From assembly GCA_014871385.1 (NCBI GenBank), contig CM026422.1, positions 19,148,096-19,212,095 of the forward strand: DNA of 64,000 nt. Reading direction: 5' to 3'. The stretch comes from Ceratodon purpureus. Taxonomy: Eukaryota; Streptophyta; Bryopsida; Pseudoditrichales; Ditrichaceae. A model generated the notes under the pieces. It was given only the letters and a program-made list of their open reading frames with translations. It was not told where the DNA came from and did no database searches. Position 1 is the first letter of the stretch; each line of letters begins with the position of its first letter. Shown piece by piece: positions 58,812 to 64,000 of the stretch. A program made the position numbers and the translations under genes.

Positions 58812-61631
58812 CTAAAACCTAACCAGAGTAGAAGTTATAACGTTTCTTTGGATCACTGGAATACGAACTTTCGGATCGACAGTTCCGGACTTTATCTTTG
58901 ATTTCCAACTAGTCATAAGAGAATCAGTATCAATCCACTCTGGCGTGTGCTCTTCATCAGCTTCCCATTGCAGGGATCTTCCAGAATTCCACCCAACATA
59001 GCATTCAAGGACATCTTCATTGGAAGAGCACGGTTTCCAGTATTGGACTTTAATACAATTTGGATGATTAACAGGGTCATCAAATGGATTTGACATAGCC
59101 CTTGCTACCCAAAACGGCCGTGAATCGTCATCAGCAGGCCGTACAATGAGAAAATATCCCTCGTATACATCCCGAGCCACACGGAACGAAGGATTTGGCC
59201 GATCACGATGCTGCCCAATGAATGGCTCGTCTCTAGCAAACGCATCCCGCATCGTTCCATCATCAAGGTATTCGTCCTCCGGAGCTGCAGAGAACCGAGA
59301 TCGTGGCCAAAATCCATCCCTTAAAACTGAAGGCAAAATGATATCATCAGAGAGGGCTTGATGCACCCCCTTCCAATATCGTGATATGCCTTCATTCCTT
59401 CTTCGGTACTCGCCCGACAAATCTTCATTTGCCATAGTATCCCAATGGTTGATGAATCCTCCAATACCCCTAATGATTTCCTCTTTATTCTTCATGCTTT
59501 GCGCTGGTAAAGCATTTGGAGACCCTGAAGGCAAGCTTGGCCTGCCGTCACTTAACTCAGTCCACAACTTGATGCCACCATTCTCTTTTGGAAGCCACTC
59601 GCTATCCGTGCAAACAAGTTTATATTGCATCATTGGCCATCCGTTTGCATGCTTATAGAATTTAAATTGCTGGGCATTGGTATGCCCTTCCAGAGCTTCA
59701 TCTCCAGAAGCAATATGACCATCTATAAAGCCCTTAAAATCTGGCACTTCCTCAATAAAATGTGGAATAACAGGCTCAGATTCAGCATCCATGAACGATT
59801 TCATAAGCAAAGGTATTGTGGGATAGTCATTTTTCCTAAGCTTCATACTCCATCGCCCAAAGAGGGCATCAATATCATCATGAGTATGACCAACTAGCAT
59901 AAAGTTCACATACACTTCCCGAAAGATACCTCTAGCAACAAGAAGTGAAAAATAACAGAGCATGTATCTGTTCTTGTTATCCGAGCACGCATTGTCCAGT
60001 TGGACATTTAGAATTGGAGGGAGTGGTTTTGGTGTAATCATATTTCTAGGAATAGGGGGAAGAGACGTGGTACATATATCGCCTCCACTCAAAACAGCCT
60101 CAAAAAGAGGTGCTAGACGACCACCCGGAAACAGATCCCGTGAACATGTTTTTGGTACTGACTCAATATCACGTAAAAGTCTCGCAATACTTCCAACGGT
60201 GTGGTTGGAGTCACTGGGAAAAATATCAAGTCCATAATGCGCGTAGCGTTGATCTCCGTGTCCATGAGCTATCATGCCCGTGACTTGCAATGGCAACTTG
60301 AAATAGGAATCTGTTGCCTTGTTCTTGTGCGAGTATGCAGGCGAAGCTGTCTTCGAGTGGTCCATTTTATCGTGAATCGCGGTAACAACATTGTCAGGCT
60401 CAGTTAGAGAGCTATATCGATTCGCGTAGTATAACTCCCGATGCGCCCGTTGAGCGGCAAGGTGCTCCGTAAGCTTCATCTTCCACAGATCTTCTGCTCT
60501 AGAACCTTTCGTGCTAGCAGCTCTCAAGGATTTCAATCTGTCACACGTGCCGCACCGAGCAAAATTATCTCCAGGTTTCTTCACAGAGAACTCTGGAAAT
60601 GAACGCCTCCTAATATTGCTGATCCCAGAGACTGACACTTTCTTCAAACCCAGCTGCCCGTTCACTATATTGACTTGAGATAATGAATCCTTCCATTTCC
60701 AGGATGGAGGTAACGCCATCGATACTACCTTCTCACCGTTTTCCAGGGTCTTCGATCTATGAGGCATCTGATCTGCAATACTATCCAGCATGCAACCCAA
60801 TGTTGCTTTCGCTTGAATGGTGTACGTACGTGGCTTCTTACTGCCCAAATTCCCATGATGATCTGCTCTAACACCTTGATCAGCCAGGCCTTGGTGACGG
60901 AAGAAGCTAGTCCGTGATACTCCTAGAATTTTGTACCATGCAACAGGACATACTTCAACTCCTTCTAATGTGACGACTCGATTTCCAGCTGCGTCAACGT
61001 GCATTTGCCGATGCACATCTAGCTGGGTATGTTTTTTAAAATAAACAGTCCCATCTCTCCAGAACTGATTTCTCACGGCTTCGATTTTCTCACGGGGATA
61101 AAACTGAACACAATTTATCCTACAGCAGTTCTCGCTAGAAACTGCGGAAATAGACCTTGAAGATAATTTGTCTTCTGCTTTAGGCGTACTCGCAGGGAGG
61201 CGCGGTACTCTTGAACTCTCATATGGTCGCACTCCCACGCGCTTCCTCCCCCTCGACAAAGCTATGGCAGCATTATATTTTGCGACTTCGTCGTGGTCAT
61301 ACAATGACGCTCCATTCACGAATACGTTTCTTATATGCCATGCTCGGAGTGAAAACATCCATTCGGACGGAACGTCATCTTCACATAGGGACTCTGCGAT
61401 CTGCACGGCCACTCGATCATCACCAAGAGCCGTTCCATCACTTCCAATCACAAGGTCGGAGTCGACGCTGTGACAGATGCCCTTTGCAACAATGGAGCCA
61501 TACTCGTTCACAAGAGTAACACACTTAGTAATCCAAGATGATCTAGACATACCATCGCAATGAACCACGTCGTCTGGCAGAGTAGGCTCCTGAGGAAACA
61601 GAAGATCTTCCACTTCAGAGAAGTTCTCCAT
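58812..61631 (-). CDS. DUF7869 domain protein, transposase/integrase-like
   Basis: A single uninterrupted frame of 939 residues starts at the ATG of MENFSEVEDLLFPQE. Residues about 37-115 (CVTLVNEYGSIVAKGICHSV, ALGDDRVAVQIAESL) resemble the domain found ahead of plant transposase-derived proteins. A CxxC pair (RCGTCDRLKSLRAAS, about 360) is followed by HDKMDHSK (about 422), NVQLDNACSDNKNRYM (about 545) and MLVGHTHDDIDALFGRW (about 585). This spacing of acidic residues in the DUF7869 region looks like a DDE-type nuclease core; that reading is inference. The C-terminal part (FFLIVRPADDDSRPFWVARA-like) resembles a small chromatin- or nucleic-acid-binding fold. The frame is intact, which suggests recent activity or host use. 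It is flanked on both sides by TTTAGCTCA arrays. Confidence 0.8.
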   Translation of the reverse strand: MENFSEVEDLLFPQEPTLPDDVVHCDGMSRSSWITKCVTLVNEYGSIVAKGICHSVDSDLVIGSDGTALGDDRVAVQIAESLCEDDVPSEWMFSLRAWHIRNVFVNGASLYDHDEVAKYNAAIALSRGRKRVGVRPYESSRVPRLPASTPKAEDKLSSRSISAVSSENCCRINCVQFYPREKIEAVRNQFWRDGTVYFKKHTQLDVHRQMHVDAAGNRVVTLEGVEVCPVAWYKILGVSRTSFFRHQGLADQGVRADHHGNLGSKKPRTYTIQAKATLGCMLDSIADQMPHRSKTLENGEKVVSMALPPSWKWKDSLSQVNIVNGQLGLKKVSVSGISNIRRRSFPEFSVKKPGDNFARCGTCDRLKSLRAASTKGSRAEDLWKMKLTEHLAAQRAHRELYYANRYSSLTEPDNVVTAIHDKMDHSKTASPAYSHKNKATDSYFKLPLQVTGMIAHGHGDQRYAHYGLDIFPSDSNHTVGSIARLLRDIESVPKTCSRDLFPGGRLAPLFEAVLSGGDICTTSLPPIPRNMITPKPLPPILNVQLDNACSDNKNRYMLCYFSLLVARGIFREVYVNFMLVGHTHDDIDALFGRWSMKLRKNDYPTIPLLMKSFMDAESEPVIPHFIEEVPDFKGFIDGHIASGDEALEGHTNAQQFKFYKHANGWPMMQYKLVCTDSEWLPKENGGIKLWTELSDGRPSLPSGSPNALPAQSMKNKEEIIRGIGGFINHWDTMANEDLSGEYRRRNEGISRYWKGVHQALSDDIILPSVLRDGFWPRSRFSAAPEDEYLDDGTMRDAFARDEPFIGQHRDRPNPSFRVARDVYEGYFLIVRPADDDSRPFWVARAMSNPFDDPVNHPNCIKVQYWKPCSSNEDVLECYVGWNSGRSLQWEADEEHTPEWIDTDSLMTSWKSKIKSGTVDPKVRIPVIQRNVITSTLVRF

Positions 61632-62040
61632 ATTGTTGTCGTCAAATCACTTTGAGAGCTGGACCAAAACAGAAAATTAACATTACATATAATAAGAGAA
61701 TTTAGTGATAACAAAAAACTTCAGAATCAAAGAAAATAAACAATACCAATTTCTATGACAGTGAGAAACCATTTTAGGTCACAATCAGCTAAGTAGAATA
61801 AGTTCCATTGGGCTTAACTGAGTTAGCTCATTACGAGCTAAATAGGTTTAGCTCAGAATGTGCGTGTTTGGTTACTCTCATAGTGACCTCTACCATTTCA
61901 AAGATATGGAGCATAATCTTCTACGACGCAAGGAGCAATACAGGTTTGAGTAACGGTGACCGTGACCACATTATCTTAACTTGCACTATTTCAGGAGAGT
62001 CAAACAGAAAATGATAATTACATTTTAAGCTCTCAATGAA
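61632..62040. promoter_or_regulatory. 5' flank of the transposase-like gene
   Basis: It links the start codon to the palindromic array. It contains two stray core copies (gttagctcattacgagcta and ggtttagctcagaatgtg) near 61822-61862. No TATA box is obvious. Confidence 0.4.
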
Positions 62041-62745
62041 CTAATCAGTTTAGCTATTTGTGAGCGAAACCATTTTAGCTCAATGTGAGCTAAACCAATT
62101 TAGCTCTTAGTGAGCTAAACTAATTTAGCTCACAATGAGCTAAACCAATTTAACTCATTGTAAGCGAAACCAATCTAGCTCTTTGTGAGCTAAATAAATT
62201 TAACTCATTGTAAGCTAAACCAATTTAGCTCATTTTGAGCTAAACTATTTTAGCTCAATGTGAGCTAAACCAATTTAGCTCAATGTGAGCTAAACCAATT
62301 TAGCTCAATGTGAGCTAAACCAATTTAGCTCATTGTGAGCTAAACTAATTTAGCTCACTATGAGCTAAACCAATTTAACTCATTGTAAGCTAAACAAATC
62401 TAGCTCTTTCTGAGCTAAATAAATTGAACTCATTGTAAGCTAAACCCATTTAGCTCATTGTGAGATACACCAATTTAGCTCAATGTGAGCTAAACCAATT
62501 TAGCTCATTGTGAGCTTTACCAATTTAGCTCATGTCATTGAGCTAAACCGTATTAGCTCATTGTGAGCTAAACCAATTTTGCGTATTGTGTGTTAAAGCA
62601 ATTTAAAATATTGTGAGGTGAAATCTACTTAGCTCATTGTGAGCTAAACTGATTTAGGTCGATCTGAGCTTAAGCTATTGATCACGTTCTGGACTATACC
62701 ATTATTGCTAATTGTGAGACCCATTTAGCTCACTGTGAGCTAAAT
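62041..62745. repeat. Array of ~25-bp palindromic units
   Basis: About 25 units with consensus aatttagctcaatgtgagct followed by aaacc; within each, TTTAGCTCA faces TGAGCTAAA as an inverted repeat. A variant triplet of units (aatttaactcattgtaag.., aatctagctctt.., aattgaactcattgtaag..) recurs nine units later (about 62150-62225 and 62370-62450), which indicates block duplication of about 225 bp. Units decay toward 62580-62745. Confidence 0.92.
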
Positions 62746-63793
62746 TCGATAAATCGACCTAATATAAGTTCCGTAATTAGTGGACCGGAAAATTAGGAGG
62801 AATTGCAAGGGCACTCTCCGATTATCCTCGTCACAGCATCTGGGCCTACGAGACATCCCACGCAACTGCCAAAACAGAAAATATTCTAAAGGGTTTGCCC
62901 AATCCAAATAGGCGCAAAATGAACACGACAATGTTCATAATCACGCTAATGTAACAAATCAAGAATTCATATAAGAGCAATCATGACAAATACTCACCAG
63001 ACAATTTGTTGTCGATTCTTTCAAAGTACTTGCTTTATCTCACTGACTCCACGCACAGCTTCACAGTATACGGTACGTAGAGGTTTCTTCCAGCTTAGAA
63101 TGCAAACTCAAAAGCATGAAAAATTCAGTAGGGAACTAAGAATCCACCGACGCGGCATACCTCTATCAAAGACAGAAGAAGGTGAAACCCTAAAATCTCT
63201 AAGCAGCGCAATACACCTACACTCTCTGAAGGAACTAGAAAAAAAGACCTGATAATGAAGACTCAAGTTCTTATATCCTGATTCGAAAGGATCCTAAAAC
63301 GGCTCTCAAAATTGAGCGGGAAATCATCCACCACCAGTCCCGGCGAGAAATAGAACACTTTACAACAACATTTGCTATAGACCATTCAGGAGATAGAATG
63401 ATAAGAATGCTAGTCGTATTTTTCATCTCAGCTAATAGAAAGTTGACACGAGTTTCGGTTGCTGCGTCATGGGCATGAACATAGCCATAACTATGTCAAC
63501 GAATAGGGCTGTTTTTGGAAAGAGTTAGATATATGCAGTGAAAGAATAGTGGTTCATATTTGTTCTCCTCGCTTTTCCACTTAAATCCAGCACCTCCTCA
63601 GAATCCAATTTCGACTTTCATGAAGGAACGACAAAACAAGGAAATGCTTTGACAATGTGTATCAGGCGGGAATTACTGGATCAAATACATTTGGCGGGAA
63701 GAACAATATTCTTTGTTTTGATTTATTCGTATATACTTTAATAAAATTCAAAAAAAAAAAAACTAATGAAACATAAAATTCTTTTTGAATTAC
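62746..63793. other. Right flank of the candidate transposon
   Basis: The 89-codon plus-strand frame at 62983-63252 lacks family likeness. E2F-like motifs lie at 63314, 63664 and 63690. No terminal repeat matching the left flank was found. Confidence 0.4.
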
Positions 63794-63868
<75 letters not shown>

Positions 63869-63874
63869 TATATA

Positions 63875-63908
<34 letters not shown>
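63794..63908. repeat. (AT)n microsatellite
   Basis: About 115 bases of nearly pure AT dinucleotide with a few interruptions (ataaata, atgaata). The frame through it is an artefact. Confidence 0.95.
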
Positions 63909-63912
<4 letters not shown>

Positions 63913-64000
63913 AACACAGCACATTTACGTAAGTAGAAATATTACGCTTAATAGTGTCAGATATATTACATAATCATACATGTATAATACAAGCATATAA

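Larger units (their letters stand above)
58165..62745 (-). mobile_element. Candidate DNA transposon with transposase-like gene and subterminal arrays
   Basis: Composite of the 939-codon gene and the two flanking arrays, which share the 9-base core TTTAGCTCA. Subterminal arrays of short binding sites around a single transposase gene are typical of plant elements such as En/Spm. True ends and target duplication were not found, so the limits given are minimal. Confidence 0.45.

Noticed and set aside
62041-62745. Regular short repeats as a CRISPR array
   Set aside because: Units abut without unique spacers, each unit is palindromic, and the setting is a plant genome.
63662-63922. Tyr/Ile-rich frame over the AT repeat
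   Set aside because: It is a translation of the (AT)n microsatellite.

Overview
The window looks like nuclear DNA of a moss, most likely Physcomitrium or a close relative. Exons are GC-balanced with plant-type GT-AG introns, and they sit in very AT-rich intergenic DNA full of homopolymer and AT tracts. The recognisable families are plant ones: a PRMT10-type arginine methyltransferase, secreted glyoxal oxidase, group-3 LEA, SINA-type E3 ligase, two-domain B3 proteins, F-box/kelch, PP2C, P450 and GT92. The organism call is an inference from gene content. No RNA gene was recognised.

Layout. 0-5 kb: a PRMT10-like gene damaged in its catalytic loop, then a P450 remnant carrying an inverted segment. 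5-9 kb: degenerate copies of a dispersed protein family, two perfect hairpins and a broken Ty1/copia gag fragment between 37-bp direct repeats. 9-12 kb: AT-rich DNA with a 741-bp element that has terminal inverted repeats. 12-14.3 kb: a two-exon GT92 glycosyltransferase on the minus strand. 14.5-17.5 kb: a 52-bp tandem repeat, a 27-base C run, a B3 remnant, a 313-bp TIR element and two tiny 5'-truncated LINE insertions. 18-20.6 kb: an intact four-exon glyoxal oxidase. 22.3-23.5 kb: an LEA gene behind a TATA box and an ABRE. 24-33.5 kb: a PP2C remnant and a cluster of B3 genes (two intact, one frameshifted, one fragment) holding a 162-bp CACTA-type element. 33.5-41 kb: gene-poor repeats and two LINE tails inserted side by side. 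41.5-45 kb: an FG-GAP-like propeller protein gene and an unrecognised two-exon gene. 45.6-47.3 kb: decayed F-box/kelch copies in opposite orientations. 49-50.5 kb: an intact SINA-type E3 ligase. 51-58 kb: AT-rich DNA with a diverged tandem duplication of about 1.2 kb and an inverted AT-rich array. 58-63 kb: a 939-codon uninterrupted gene of the DUF7869 transposase-like type, flanked on both sides by repeat arrays that share the core TTTAGCTCA. This gene with its two arrays is the best candidate for an undescribed mobile system here.

The genes do not form a pathway. The coherent themes are local duplication and decay of plant families (B3, F-box and the GTN/SKSW family) and repeated small transposon insertions, several of which can be resolved to the base by their target-site duplications. 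All exon boundaries were deduced by eye from splice signals, reading phase and family similarity, without transcript support.
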